A DNA stretch of 64,000 bases from Formicarius rufipectus (Eukaryota; Chordata; Aves; Passeriformes; Formicariidae): the NCBI GenBank assembly GCA_013399695.1, contig VXAU01001252.1:1293125-1357124 (forward strand). Reading direction: 5' to 3'. Positions 50,881 through 62,813 of the stretch are shown in pieces. Within the stretch, counting starts at the first letter, position 1; each line of letters starts with the position of its first letter. Under the pieces are notes generated by a model. That model did no database searches and had not been told where the DNA came from. It was given only the letters and a program-made list of their open reading frames with translations. The translations under genes were made by a program, and so were the position numbers.

Positions 50881-52379
50881 GCACCAGACAGCTCCTGTAC
50901 CACTACAAGAAACACAATCTGACCCAAACCATAAACAGGATCTGACCCTTTATGCTATTCCCTGTGAACATGAGCACTGCTGGAACTTGGTTACATTCTA
51001 GCTTGGAGAGTAGCTGTTCCATTACTTTTTCCAGTGGATAACATGCCCAGTATCCATACTTGGAAAAAAATCCATAATAGAAATCAAGTCAATGAACTTG
51101 GAAGAAAAGTCAGCTGTTGGAAAAGACATGCTCATATCAAGTTCCAGAGGTAACTCTCACACAGGGCATTTGAACTCTGGTATTGTATAGTTAATCTATC
51201 AAGATAACTGCCCCTCTCCATGTATCTAAGAATGTTTTTCCTCCTCTTCAAATCAGTGATGTTCCTCTGGGATCAACAGGCAAAAGAAGGAGTTCCAGCA
51301 GCGAGAGATCAAACCCTCTCCACTGAAGAACCATTCTGCACAGACCCCCAGAAATGGGGGCAGAAAGTTGGAATGATGGCACTTGTGAGTCTCTATATTC
51401 ACAGCAGATCCAAAATGAAAAACCAATCAGGGAAACCCATCTGTAGCTGTTTAATCACACACACCCAAAGCTATATGAGGACAATCAATAGTTCTAATGC
51501 AAGATCCAGAGGAACTTGATTTTGATGGTCTTACTAATGTCCCTTTCCAGACTGCATAGGGAGAGCAACATCATTTCTTACGAGAAAACCAAACCAAATG
51601 CTGGAAACCACTGCTGAAATGGCAAATTTAGGTCAGGATGACAAAACTCTGTCAAACTGACACAAAATCAAAAGTCAGCGTAACACAGAACATAGTTATT
51701 TCCTGTAGATTGCAGAACAGAAAATAACTGTCCATAACCTGCTCCAATCCAACTATGTCACATCATTTTATCAGAAACATTCACACTCATTCTCACAAAT
51801 TACTGTCACTAATCTAACCTTTTCTGAATATATCAGATATGAGAACAAATACATCTTAACAAGTTAGAGAAGAAAAATGAAGGTTGCCAGACTTTCTGTA
51901 ACTCCAAACTGCTTATTCCACATGTGTGCATCAAATAGAGAGCCGTGATTACTTCCTCCTTGAGCATTTCCTCTATCATCACAAATTCCACAGTACCTGA
52001 AGCCATGCATGCTTGAGTTTTTTAACACACATGTAGAATAATCAAAACTCAGAATGCGTTTTACATACTATTCAAGCTTCCTCATGTCTTCTGACAATTC
52101 TACTATTACTTTTTGGTACCCTTTCCCTCTATTACCATGTTTTTATAAGGTAATTTATATAAATCTTCTGTAAGATTACAGATAAAAATTCCATTTAACT
52201 GTTGAGTGCATCTTATATGAGTTCCACAATGATACATAATTTTCTAGCAACAAATTTCATATTCACCTTTAGATGTGAGAATGAAGGAAGACCTCCAAGG
52301 TTTTAGCACAAGTCTTCATAAAAAATACATTTCTATTTTTCCTTCTTTCAGAGGTTTTGAATTTTATGTTTCTCCAAGA
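50881..52379. other. Unassigned noncoding DNA
   Basis: A 99-codon + frame (51220-51519) is not recognisable. No other feature is supported. Confidence 0.65.
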
Positions 52380-52680
52380 ATTAATATCTGATTTCATTTC
52401 CAGCTGGAGGTAGTTATTGTAAAGTATCCCTCCCTTTTCATATTTCTCCTCTGATTCCTCTCAATGGCTATACTGTCAAACAGTGGAAGTGAAGAGATCT
52501 GTTTGGTGAAGCAGAATTCCCTAAAGCTGATTCCTGCCAACGTGAGTCAGTGTCCATTGTACTCAATACATTTTTGTCAGCTAAACAATGTTGCTATAAA
52601 GTGTGTTGGTTTTATAGGATTTAATTCTGCTGCAGTGTCAAACTAACATTTATATCTCACAGTGAGTTCATTTTAAATAA
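52380..52680. promoter_or_regulatory. Possible conserved noncoding element
   Basis: Single-copy-looking DNA with AATTAATATCTGATTTC near 52379, an AP-1-like TGAGTCAG near 52543 (part of AACGTGAGTCAG), and ACAATG SOX-type words near 52586. A 60-codon frame covers part of it without recognisable product. The evidence is motif texture only. Confidence 0.25.
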
Positions 52681-53329
52681 ACAAATAAATACTTCCCTTC
52701 AGCCATTCTTTGGCTGCTTCTCTCCACTGAATACATTCACAAATGGTGTGTACCCAGTCTTCCAAGCACACTGCTCTACAGCATGGCCCTGATGCTGCAT
52801 TAAATCTTTGTGTTCAGCAGAAACTGGTCTACTAAGTGTTAGGCCTGCACTTCCAAAAGCACACATCTACAACCCACTGGGCTCCAACTCTATATTGGTT
52901 TCATGCTTTGCTCCTCCTGACTCATCAAAACATGCCAAGTCACAAAGAGGTTGAAGCAGCCCACACCTGGATCACCTCACACTGCATCCCCCCAACTTCA
53001 CTGGCATTATTCATATGGAAAACAAATCACACACATTATTAAAAATATATACCTTTATTTTAAAAAATGGAATTCAATGTACTAATTAGAAAATATTAAT
53101 TAAAAGTCTGTAACACCTTACGTATTTTAAAAGTAAAGCAATTGTCTACTTAGAGCTGTAGAAATCTATTCCCTGAACACATACATTAAAACAAAATTAA
53201 AGTGTGATTGAGGGCAGAACCTTCCAAAAGACATGAGTGTATTTTATAAAAACATTCTAGGGTGCTGATATAACAAAAAATACAAATGTTGAACTATGTG
53301 TGCTCACAAAGAGCTTTAAGGATCATCAT
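52681..53329. other. Unassigned noncoding DNA
   Basis: Nothing supported. Notably AT-rich from 53030 onwards. Confidence 0.65.
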
Positions 53330-53440
53330 TAACAATATTTAATCCTGTCCGCTCTATCTTCTATCATTGCAATAATGGTTAATCCAGGCAGTAATCCAAG
53401 CAAAGGTAAAGTGCTAAAATCAACTGCAGCTTTTAACTTG
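53330..53440. promoter_or_regulatory. Possible short conserved patch
   Basis: Two TAATCCA words about 16 bases apart (near 53380 and 53392) follow ATTGCAATAATGG near 53364. TAATCC is the core bound by bicoid-class (OTX/PITX-like) homeodomains. The site pair is suggestive but short. Confidence 0.25.
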
Positions 53441-53761
53441 TTCTTTTGAGGGATTTTTTTCTGGTACATTTTGTTACTGCTGAAAACCAGGTTTCTAATC
53501 CATAAAGGGTTTGGTGTATTTTCCAGTACCTTTTAGTAACTTTGTCCCAGATATGCCAAATTCGGTATTCCAAATTTCTAATATAAGTTAACAGTCAATT
53601 TGACCAAATTTGTTTGTTGCACTCAACATTACATCAGTACAGTAATTCTTAGGAACATGAGCTCCTTCAGACTGCAAAAACCCTTCAGATAAACCCCTAT
53701 GTAGGTTTCCACAAGTCTATCAAAACCAATATCTACACCACTGCTACAACAATCAAACTCT
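53441..53761. other. Unassigned noncoding DNA
   Basis: No feature seen. It is the left flank of the LTR-like segment. Confidence 0.65.
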
Positions 53762-53959
53762 TGTCATAATAAACCATAAGGGACTGAATGCCACAGGTAA
53801 CATCCCCCAAAGGAGGGGGGAGAGAGGAACAAGTGTCTGGCAAAAAGGGGGACACCTTGAAGGCCTGAGAACAAGACATGTCTGTGTAACTCAGCACTCA
53901 GAGTCCTGAGAAATAAAGGCTTTGTGCAACCCAGCACCGTGCGGCAGTCCCCGAACACA
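53762..53959 (+). mobile_element. Possible solo LTR of an endogenous retrovirus
   Basis: This roughly 197-base segment starts with TGT and ends in CA (GAACA at 53953-53957, or CA at 53958-53959). It is much more GC-rich than its flanks and has an AATAAA at 53912-53917. About 40 bases of C-rich sequence follow the signal to the end. That order (purine-rich U3, polyadenylation signal, short R-U5) is the layout of a short retroviral LTR, and the texture suggests an ERVL-like class. I found no exact target-site duplication, no primer-binding site downstream, and no second copy in the window. If real, it is an old solo LTR. An unrelated GC-rich single-copy patch remains possible. Confidence 0.4.
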
Positions 53960-54627
53960 GGGAGTATACATTGCCTCTCTAAATGTGATTTATTTTTAAG
54001 CTCCCTTGAGTGATTAGCTAAAGTTCCAGCAGGCTTGTTTGCCTCAGAAGCACAGTCTGATGACAGAGTTACTCTGCTGCAGTTACGTTCATTTACAAGG
54101 AACACACGAGTCGTTATTCTTGGTTCCAAGCTCCTTTTTAACTGTTGCATAGCTCAGAAGTGCTCTTTAAGCATCTGTGTTCCATCCTTTGGCTTTTTTT
54201 GTCCCCATAGCTGTGTTGCTTCCTTGGATGTCACCCACTTTGCCATAATACTCCATATTCCCAAGGCAACTACACCAGTTACACCCAGAGCGTCCCCCCT
54301 CAAATCCCCAAGTTCACAGTGGAGATGTGTCCATCTGTTTGGGATGAAAGTTGATGTTGCCTCAGTCATTTGGTTTAGAAAGAAATATGCAGTTTCTTAC
54401 AATAAATTTAATTCTCTGTCTAGCACTGAAGCCCAAAACCAAATTCCACAAATCAAGCCAAGTATAAAACACAGCACCCTGCACATTCTTTCTGTGCCAA
54501 ACTTATGGGGAAATAACACAATCTGTCTGAAATCTTCAACAATGCACCTCAAGGGGTCCCAAAAATTTTGCATAAGCCTTAACCAGTAAGGATCCATGAA
54601 ACACTGAAAGTTTAAAAAAAAATCCAA
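53767..54627 (-). pseudogene. Long minus-strand frame broken by two stops, unidentified
   Basis: One minus-strand reading frame stays open for about 287 codons from 54627 to 53767 with only two internal stops (TAA at 54397-54399 and TGA at 54154-54156) before the final TGA at 53764-53766. The upstream third contains a hydrophobic stretch ending in a Trp/Phe-rich segment. The middle part is soluble-looking. The last third runs antisense through the LTR-like segment, so it is unlikely to be authentic there. The upstream end opens from TTG, with an ATG at 54595-54597. I cannot assign a family. A decayed retroviral or cellular gene fragment fits, but chance in a GC-richer patch is quite possible. 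A + strand frame (54035-54589, 184 codons, TTG start) overlaps it. Confidence 0.25.
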
Positions 54628-54630
54628 ATC

Positions 54631-57059
54631 TCCAACAAGAAACTTACACTGTAATTAAATGTTTGAAGTAAGCTTTTTTTTTCTTAAAGTGGTAGAGACA
54701 ATAAAAACTGCATTAAATGTCATGATAAAGAATAGACAGCCTCATTTAATATTTTAGCACCCTTTCTCATGAAACTGCTATTTTATTATTTATAACATAG
54801 ATGTATTTTCAAGACATGTTTCATTACTTCATGCTTTGAGTTCTACTTTATAATCATCCAACCTCTAGATCAACAGTTTAATCCCAAGAAATTATATAAA
54901 TATTGTGGAATACGAAAAAACCATGTGGATGCGACACTGAGATTACCTGAATGAATTTATCTTTCAGAATATACCAGACACAGTAGAGGGACATTAATAA
55001 ATAAATGTAAACAAGCAAATATAAGATAAAATTAAACAAGGGGTGGGGGAAAGAAAATAACAAAGATCACAGTTTATAGGAGAAAAGACAGGGCAGAAAA
55101 AGAACTCATAACAGAATACATAACATAATACAGAATTTGCCTCACAAAAACAACAGAAAGACTTTATTTCACATCTTGATTTTCTCAAACAAAACAACTG
55201 AAAAAGCTTTAGACACTTTTTCTGAACATCCTCTCTGAAAACAGCCCCTCCAAGCTCTTGTTTCTGTGACTGAGATTGGAGAACAGGTTAATGTTCAGCA
55301 TGAAAAGTTCAAATAAGCAGCACCAAACAGACAGCAACTTAAAATCCCATCTTGGTCCTGAACATTTAAGCAATAATAAGGGAGAAAAAAACCTGGTATC
55401 ATCCCATAGGATAAGAAGCCAAGGTATTGCACCCTTATATAGCATTATTCTAAGCATGTTTCTCATTTGAATCCAATCCCTTCCCTATCCATGGATATAC
55501 AAATTAAGGGACTGCTCTTTAGCAAATCTGAACTCTACAATACATAAACGACCAAGCCATAAGGTAAAAATCAAAACCTTTTTTCCAACTAGTGAATTCC
55601 TGTACTATTTGAACCTGATTTAGCCATCCACATAAGATGTGTCACATTCTGTATTCTGAACTGCCTTCCCAGTGACCTCCAAGAGGGGACATTTCACAGC
55701 AGCAATCCAATTCAAAAGTGATGAAAGCCTGACTAAGACAGTGAAGGCAACAAGCAGAAGTTATAGCTCTATCTCTGAGAAGACAAACACTGCTTGTCAA
55801 TGCCACCTAAATGCTCAGTATCACACGTGGAACCCACAGGAGGGCCTGGATTGCCAACTGTTTGTATCACTAATGCTTGTCCACACAGCACAGGGCAGGG
55901 AGGGAGAGCTGCAAGGCCAGAAGACCCAACGTGGCTACAGTAACACCGCAGCTGTCTTAGCATAAAACCCCACCTGCACACATTAGGCCACCTGAGATGT
56001 AAAATACACCTCAGGAACATGACCTGGTGAGGAACATCACACAGCTTCTGGTACTCAGGCTGTCTTATTCAACAGAAGCACTGGCTGCACTGATGTACAA
56101 TAATAATAATCAGTTAATAAAGGTAGATACCACCTTTGCCACAGTTCTACTTAATTTTAGGCAGGTTGAGTTTCAGCTAACTGCTAACTTTCTCCTGATA
56201 ACTTTCTTGAAGTCATCTTAATAGGATAAAGCATTCTAAAAGATGTTCTGAAGGAGACTGTAATGGATTCAAAAAGCAAATAACTTCTGTTGTTTCTCTC
56301 TTGTCATTCCTTCTCTTCTTCCACCTCCCTTCTCCCTCTTCCTCACTCTGCTTTACAGAAAAAAGCTTTTCATCAAGTAATCTTATAATGAGAAATGAAT
56401 ATACTAAGAGGTCCTGGGACTGTTCATATGAAACAACCCTTTTTAGACTGTAATGGACTATTTAGAAGTGTTATGCTTTACTGATGCACTTATCACATGG
56501 CAAGTTTCAGTTGCTTATTATATCCTGTTGAAAATACTGGCTCACTGAGCTGCTTAGCAATCACATTTAGGGCTTGGTGTGCCAGGGTCTTTTTTTTTTC
56601 CCCTTTTAGAAGAAATTAATCAAAAGTTCTGGAGAATCTCTTTCCTTGCTGCACTGACTTAAAGAGTGATTTGAAACCCCTGATTCTATAATTTGAATCT
56701 TCCTACAATTTAAAGCTATATCATTCTAGAGCATAAAATGCAAAACCAACATAAGCCACAAACGTTGTCCTAATCAGCAAGGGGGACAAATCTTCCTAGG
56801 AATCTAAGATCAAAAGCATATGTTGCACAGAGTATCTGACACTTCCAGAAATTACTTATGCAGAGCACACCTCTGCATTCCATTTCTGTGTATCTCTGTG
56901 GTGTAATACCGAATATAGGGAAATGCTTTAGAAAAATGAAAATGCAATTGTCTGACCAATAAAGGGTATTCCTGTATGTAATCCCAGTAATAGATTTTTA
57001 AACCCTTACCACTGCTGCATTATTATGTATTCATAGTTATTATCTTGTCCACTTCCAAA
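54631..57059. other. Unassigned noncoding DNA
   Basis: No recognised gene. An 85-codon minus frame (55209-55466) and a GC-richer stretch at 55672-56020 with frames of 97 (+) and 83 (minus) codons match nothing I know. A short (AAT)n lies at about 56099-56109, and a T10 run near 56591. Confidence 0.6.
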
Positions 57060-57260
57060 TCCTGAAAGGTTAGATTGTTTAAAGATTTGTTAGCTGTGAA
57101 ATACTTAAAAAAAGCAAAGTATTAAGCTCAGAGCTAATTGAAAAATAGCATTTTATCAGATTCTCCTTTGATATTATCTTGTAATGATTGTACTTCAGGT
57201 ACTCACAATACTTCAATAAATAGAGAAATTAAAAATATAACATCTTTAGGGCTTTTCAGA
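57060..57260. promoter_or_regulatory. Possible regulatory patch
   Basis: AT-core words are dense (GAGCTAATTGAAA near 57131, TGATATTATC near 57169, GTAATGATTG near 57181), with no frame or repeat. Weak evidence. Confidence 0.2.
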
Positions 57261-59217
57261 GAATGTGGCTGTTAATTTATACTGCCTTTTTTTAACCATT
57301 ATTTTCTTATATTTCCCACAATGCTTCACATCAGAAGCAAACAGAAACTGAATGATTACCCCAAAGTGTGCTAGATGAACTGGAAAAAGTCTATTCAAAC
57401 AAAGCTCATTAGTTTTGATACCTCCAGGGCTATGACAAATTAAGCGGCTGGTGAATATGCTTGCAGACAAAAGGATGATGCAAAATCTAGGGCTTGTGCT
57501 AGGCATTGTGTCAATAAATTCCACTGAAAAAGGTAAAAATTACAGTTGAAGCTAAAATGGAATCCCTTTAAGGAACAGGTAGGAAATAGATCAGCCTTTT
57601 TCTTAAATACATTTATAAATGATTGTACTATAAAGGGATTGCTTATTGGCCACTTTGAATGCGCCTTGTGAGGGGTCAGTCCTGACCTCTGAAAGATTTT
57701 GCTCCAGGACAAGTACGTTTAGAGTTTAGGCAGACTCTGAATTGCTTTGCCATATTGAAAATTTAAGTATACCACAACCACTGCAAGTTTGTACCATACA
57801 TTTCAACTCCCACCCCTGAACTGGAAGCAGCCACCACCAAGAGCAGAATTTGGAACTCAGCAGGGAAAGTGCACAAGTAGCTCCAAGGTTACCTGGTGGG
57901 TTTGGCCCTGCTCCTACAGAACAAGTGTCTGAGCCACACACACCATCACAACCAGAGGCTCAGAAAAGGCAGAGAACAAATTCATTCCTCTCTCAGCAGG
58001 TGACCCTCCTGTGTCACCACCAAGCCATTCTGGTGATGTGACATTTGTCTGCTCTTTGTGGGGCTTCTGCTGCCCACGGTCTGAGGTCAAGTCAGCAATG
58101 TGAGCACTAACACCAAGTTCCTTCAAAGGTACTACAAGCTTCATCTTGCTGCCCGTCAGCTTCCTCTGGTTTTCATGAGGATAGGACTAGGACTTTTTCC
58201 AATTTTAATTAATTCCTAGTATTTGCTCTTCAATCACCAAAACACCTCCTGATGCAAACCAAGCTCCTCATGTAGCTGTTTGTGACTTCCAGCCACAATT
58301 ACTGAGCTGCTGTAATTGGTGCTGCGCCAGGACATTGTGCAGCCTCTCATGACATCCCTGCTCTGTTACAGCCACAGAGTACTTGCTCTAGATTGCTAAG
58401 TTCTACATGTATGAAACAATGAGGATTTGACCTATTACAGAAACCACAGTTCTGGTGTGTTGAAGTCAGAGTTATTTCCTCAGACTAGTCTAGACTTTAA
58501 ATTGCTACAGAGTGAGAGCTGCAAACTGGATTGCCTTAATGTTACCACAAATTTAAAGTCAATTCACAGCCTAACTAATCCAGGTTGCCACTGAAAGCAG
58601 ATTATTGCTTTTTGAAATTCACCTTCTCTTCTAATAAAGCTTAATTTTTCAAGCTGTCTGAGAAGATCACAGAACTCCCTTTCCTATCTGATGGATAATC
58701 AAGAAGTGTATTTGACCAAACAGGCCAATTTTCCCCTCCATAAACTCAATGAGACCTGTTACCACTAGGGAAAGGAAATAATTCCTCTCTGCTTCTGTTG
58801 TCTAATTTATATACCCCACAAATTCTGAAAATGTATTTGAAAAATTTTTGAAATGCATTCTCAGTTTTCAACAAAAATTGACTTAAAATAGAACTGATTT
58901 AAATTCTAACCAGAACTATTAAGACACATCTGTATTTTCTTTGCACACAAAGGTCTGTCAAAAAAAAAAAATATAGCTCCACAGTTAAGGTTAATTTTGT
59001 TACTTAAAGTCAGGTTAAAAAAGATACAATATTTCCCTAGGTAGCGTAGTCTTAATTGATTTATTCTTTCCTTTGGAAAAGTATTATAACACAACTTGTT
59101 CTGTCAGAAACTGAAGAGGAACTTACAGTAATAGTTTTTTGTGTGTATGAACAAATTTGAGGTACCAAGATTAACATTTGTCCACCAGTATATGAAGTGA
59201 AATAAGTTATGGGGGGG
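57261..59217. other. Unassigned noncoding DNA
   Basis: No gene supported. Near 57674-57687, GGTCA and TGACC half-sites face each other across four bases. The spacing is one base off the canonical estrogen-response-element arrangement, so it is recorded only as a curiosity. A G7 run ends in the unresolved base at 59218. Confidence 0.6.
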
Positions 59218-59218
59218 N
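59218..59218. other. Single unresolved base
   Basis: One N directly after a G7 run, most likely homopolymer-length uncertainty. Confidence 0.95.
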
Positions 59219-62150
59219 TTCCACAATTGCTTTAGTCAAAATCATTTGCTAATTGACTGAATCAGGAGCAAAATAACATATGCATGTACCTATGGTAGGG
59301 GAAGCAGAAAAGAGAGACCATAATGACTGTTAGTTTTACTTTAGAATTAGATACCAAGAACTTTGGATATAAAAATTAAACTGGCTGAATAAAAGCTGCC
59401 TGATTTTTATTTATACCAAAACCAACTTTAGTTCCTCCCAAACTCTGTGGCAGAATTGAAGTCTCTGAAGAGTATCAAACTGCATAAAATCCTTATAGTT
59501 GAAGCAGAAATAACTAAATTCTAGTCCCCTAAACCTCAAAGCACACAAATAAGAATAATACTGTGGATAGATCTCCAAAGTGCTGCCATTCTCCAAGAAT
59601 TATATTGTAAAAAAAACAACCTACTAGATTTCTGATTTCCTGGGCTAACACACAGACTCTCAAGTATGAACAGAAAGTAACAGTTTTGTATCCTCTCATC
59701 TTGCAAAGAATCTGGAATTGGAAAGTGAAGCTGGGTTCCTTTCCTGTTTCCTGTGCAAAAAGTCCCCAATACTAGAGCTTTTCCAGTCCAGTTTCAGCCT
59801 CCACCCTACATACACAATGTGAAAATCCTCAAAACATGCCCTGACACATCTGCAGTCTTAGAAGTGCCAGTGAACCTGCACAGCCCTAATTCAGAGCTGC
59901 AACCATCACCCTGTACACTTCACCTGGCTGGGGAGTTGGGATTTCTGCAGGACAAAAGGGGAGCAAAAGGAATTGAAGATTCTTGGCACGAAACACATAC
60001 CACTATCTTGAATAAAGGAAAAATTCTGTTTCATTCACTCTTCAAAGTAAAAACATGGCTTACTATTTTCTCCACTCACTTTTTTGAGGATTTTTTTTTC
60101 ACTCAGAAAGGAACTTTGATAGTTCTAGCATATACTTATGCTGTCAAGGGCTGGCCTATTCAAATATATATTCAATTAAGTGTATTAAAACAGTGCTCAC
60201 AGCTCAGGAAACCCAACCACCTTGAGGTGTGCCTGTTGCACACCTTGCCTTGGCTCACTACTAACCCCAGTAGATAAATTACCCCTCCTCCTCCATAAAC
60301 AATGTAAACAACCTCGGCTGTTGACCTTGACAGCTTCCAGAGCACAGAAGTCAGGAAGTTCACTGACTATAGATCTTAATTCTGCAGCATCTCACCCAAC
60401 AAACTGCACTGCAAGAGTTTCTCTCTATTCTGAGAGCATAAAAAACCTGACTTACTGAGGGTTAAACCTTCAGTTTTACTTTTAGTTTAAATATATAGAA
60501 CAGAGTTCTGTCAAGGAACTATTAAGGAAGATATCTGAGGACTTAGGAATTCTGAGACATCATCTGTCTCTTCAAATTACTCTTTTGGTTATCCACATTC
60601 TACTGAGTTGAGCGACCATTTTTGTATCTATTGTGCAATTCCTTTCTTATCGCATTTCATTCTTCAAAACTCTATTGTCAGCCACTTCATTATCTTCATT
60701 AGAATCACTGTCAAGAGTGAAAAGCATGAAAGGCTTCAACTAACATCTTCCTAAGCCGAGCCCTTTTGTGCTTTCTAAGTTGTAGTGCTCTCACACACTA
60801 TATCTGGGCTCAAGCAGTGAAATATCAAGGGCATAATTCTTGCAAATTTCTGAGTATCACAAAGTCTTACTGTGCTTATCATCCCAACTGTTGTGATGTT
60901 ACTTCTGTCTTTTGATATGGCAATCAACAAACGTTTATATCCACATGTATAAAAGACATGAATAAAAGATGAAAGACAAATACAACTACACATATATAAA
61001 AGTAGATCTGAGACATATAACCATTTAGGGTATGAAGTATATTTTTTTCTATATCATTCTGCCTAGTCCATGCAATCAAAGACAAAATCCAGTTGAAGGA
61101 GTGACTTCATCAATTTTCCCAAAGACATATTTATCATCAGAACTAAATTAAAGTAGGTCCCTTTTTTAATCTCAAGGTGATTTATGGCAATATTTCATGT
61201 TCCTAATCAAAAAACACTCTCAAACTTTTGGGGAGACAAGACCTTTTCACTGGAAAGGTAACAATGCTGTCACAAGCCAAGTTGTACAAGGACATTAGAA
61301 TCAGAATAAGGTTCTCCTGTGCCCCACCCTCCCCTTTCAGTTCAGCTTCCAGAAGTACAGAACAAAGAAGAAACAAAGGTGCTGTAGAGCAAGAAAATAA
61401 CTGAAATAGCAGAAATAGCTCTGCAAACCCCCACAAAATAAAGGATAAAGAGCAGACACGGGGTTGGAGAGAGTGAGACAACAAGGGGACAAGAACCCCT
61501 TCGGGAAGGACATAACCTAAATGGTTTATGTAAAAACTGGGAAAAAAAAAAAAAGTACTTTAAGGGATGCTCTTTCTAATGAAGAATGAATTTTACATGC
61601 CACATACTAACAGCAAAGGAAAAAAAATTCAAAAGCGAGGTTTATTCCTACAACTACCAAGTCTCTTCCTGAACAAACAAGAACAATTTACACATCTCAG
61701 TAGGAACAGAAAAAATCCACCACATTTTTCAGGGCAGATGGAAGGCACACTGTTTGGTTGGAAAAGAACTCCAACCAAATAAAACCCCAGAATTATGAGA
61801 TATCCATTTGTTCCACTCATGCCAGACCAATCTACCTTCAGACAGTTCTTGCACAATCTAAGTTGCTGAACAAAGATAAAATGGCATGAAAACTCCTCCT
61901 ACAGGCATCACTACCAAAGTTCACCTTCACATTGATGACATTTTTTGTTTCCTTTTCTCAAAACCATATAAAGATAATGTCATCTGTTCTGATACTGCCA
62001 ATTCAGAACAGGACTTGCTGGAGAATTGCAGAGTAGAGACCTGCCAGATAACACCGATACTGGTGATTTTTCCTCACAGAAATTCTTCACATGAATAAAA
62101 TTTTTCTTAAATGGAGTCTAGGTATAAATACTGGAAGAGTTCTGAACAGG
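59219..62150. other. Unassigned noncoding DNA
   Basis: The longest frame (59753-60277, +, 174 codons) opens from GTG and yields no recognisable protein, so I reject it as a gene. An A14 run occurs near 61541-61554. No RNA gene or element is seen. Confidence 0.6.
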
Positions 62151-62190
62151 GAAGAAATAAAAAAATAAAAAAAACACAAAACAAAACTCA
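62151..62190. repeat. A-rich low-complexity tract
   Basis: A runs are broken by single T and then single C residues, in the same style as the tracts at 1.2 and 42.7 kb. No element body is identified. Confidence 0.85.
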
Positions 62191-62775
62191 AATTTCTCTC
62201 ATAGAGAGAACCATTTTGTCAAGATCTTCATTTTCACTCTTTGCCTGTCATGAAAAATGAGCAAAAATCCTAACAAGTCCAGTAGATGTTGGCCTCTGAT
62301 AATCATGTCAGGTGTAAGCTGTGACTCTCAGCTTGAGAAAGTACCTAAAATTACACTACTTTGGACTTTTCACATTGAAAATGTTGATTGTAACCAAACA
62401 GCAATATTCCTTAGGTACATACTCTTTAGAGACTGTGTGCTGCATTACTGACATGTCAGAGGAGTCTCTCCAAATCCCATGAGATCCTTCATTTCCCCCA
62501 CAGCACTTTGCCCTGGATAGCCATGATTCCCGCACCTTGAGGAAACCTGGCTACTCACCAGAGTGGTGACAACAACAGCGGGAAAGACAGCACTGCTCAG
62601 AGAAGCCACTGGTCATCTCACATGGCCTTCAGAAGGGATAAAAAAGAAGACCAAAAGATTGAAAATAAAATAGCAGGTAGAGAGACACCCAAGCCCAAAT
62701 TCTTTTGGTCAGACCTTTCCAGTCAGAAAATTAGAATAATAAAATTAATTTTTTCAAACTTCTTACGCAAGAATT

Positions 62776-62780
<5 letters not shown>
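62191..62780. other. Unassigned noncoding DNA
   Basis: No feature supported in this stretch before the poly-T tract. Confidence 0.65.

Positions 62781-62812
<32 letters not shown>
62781..62812 (-). repeat. Uninterrupted T32 homopolymer
   Basis: Thirty-two consecutive T make this the longest homopolymer in the window. On the minus strand it is a pure A32, as expected of a young poly-A tail on a retroposed copy. The adjoining minus-strand sequence (62813 onward) has no AATAAA within 30 bases of the tail and no recognised parent, and I see no clear target-site duplication. Its purity implies recent origin or ongoing slippage. Confidence 0.9.

Positions 62813-62813
<1 letters not shown>

Noticed and set aside
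52400..52425. GGAGGTAGTTATTG as a let-7-like microRNA
   Set aside because: It diverges from the let-7 sequence after the first bases and no complementary arm lies nearby to form a precursor hairpin.
57674..57687. Facing GGTCA/TGACC as an estrogen response element
   Set aside because: The half-sites are separated by four bases, not the three required by the canonical element.
59753..60277. 174-codon + strand frame as a gene
   Set aside because: It opens from GTG rather than ATG, has no recognisable domain and no splice or promoter context, and lies within the range expected by chance in 64 kb.
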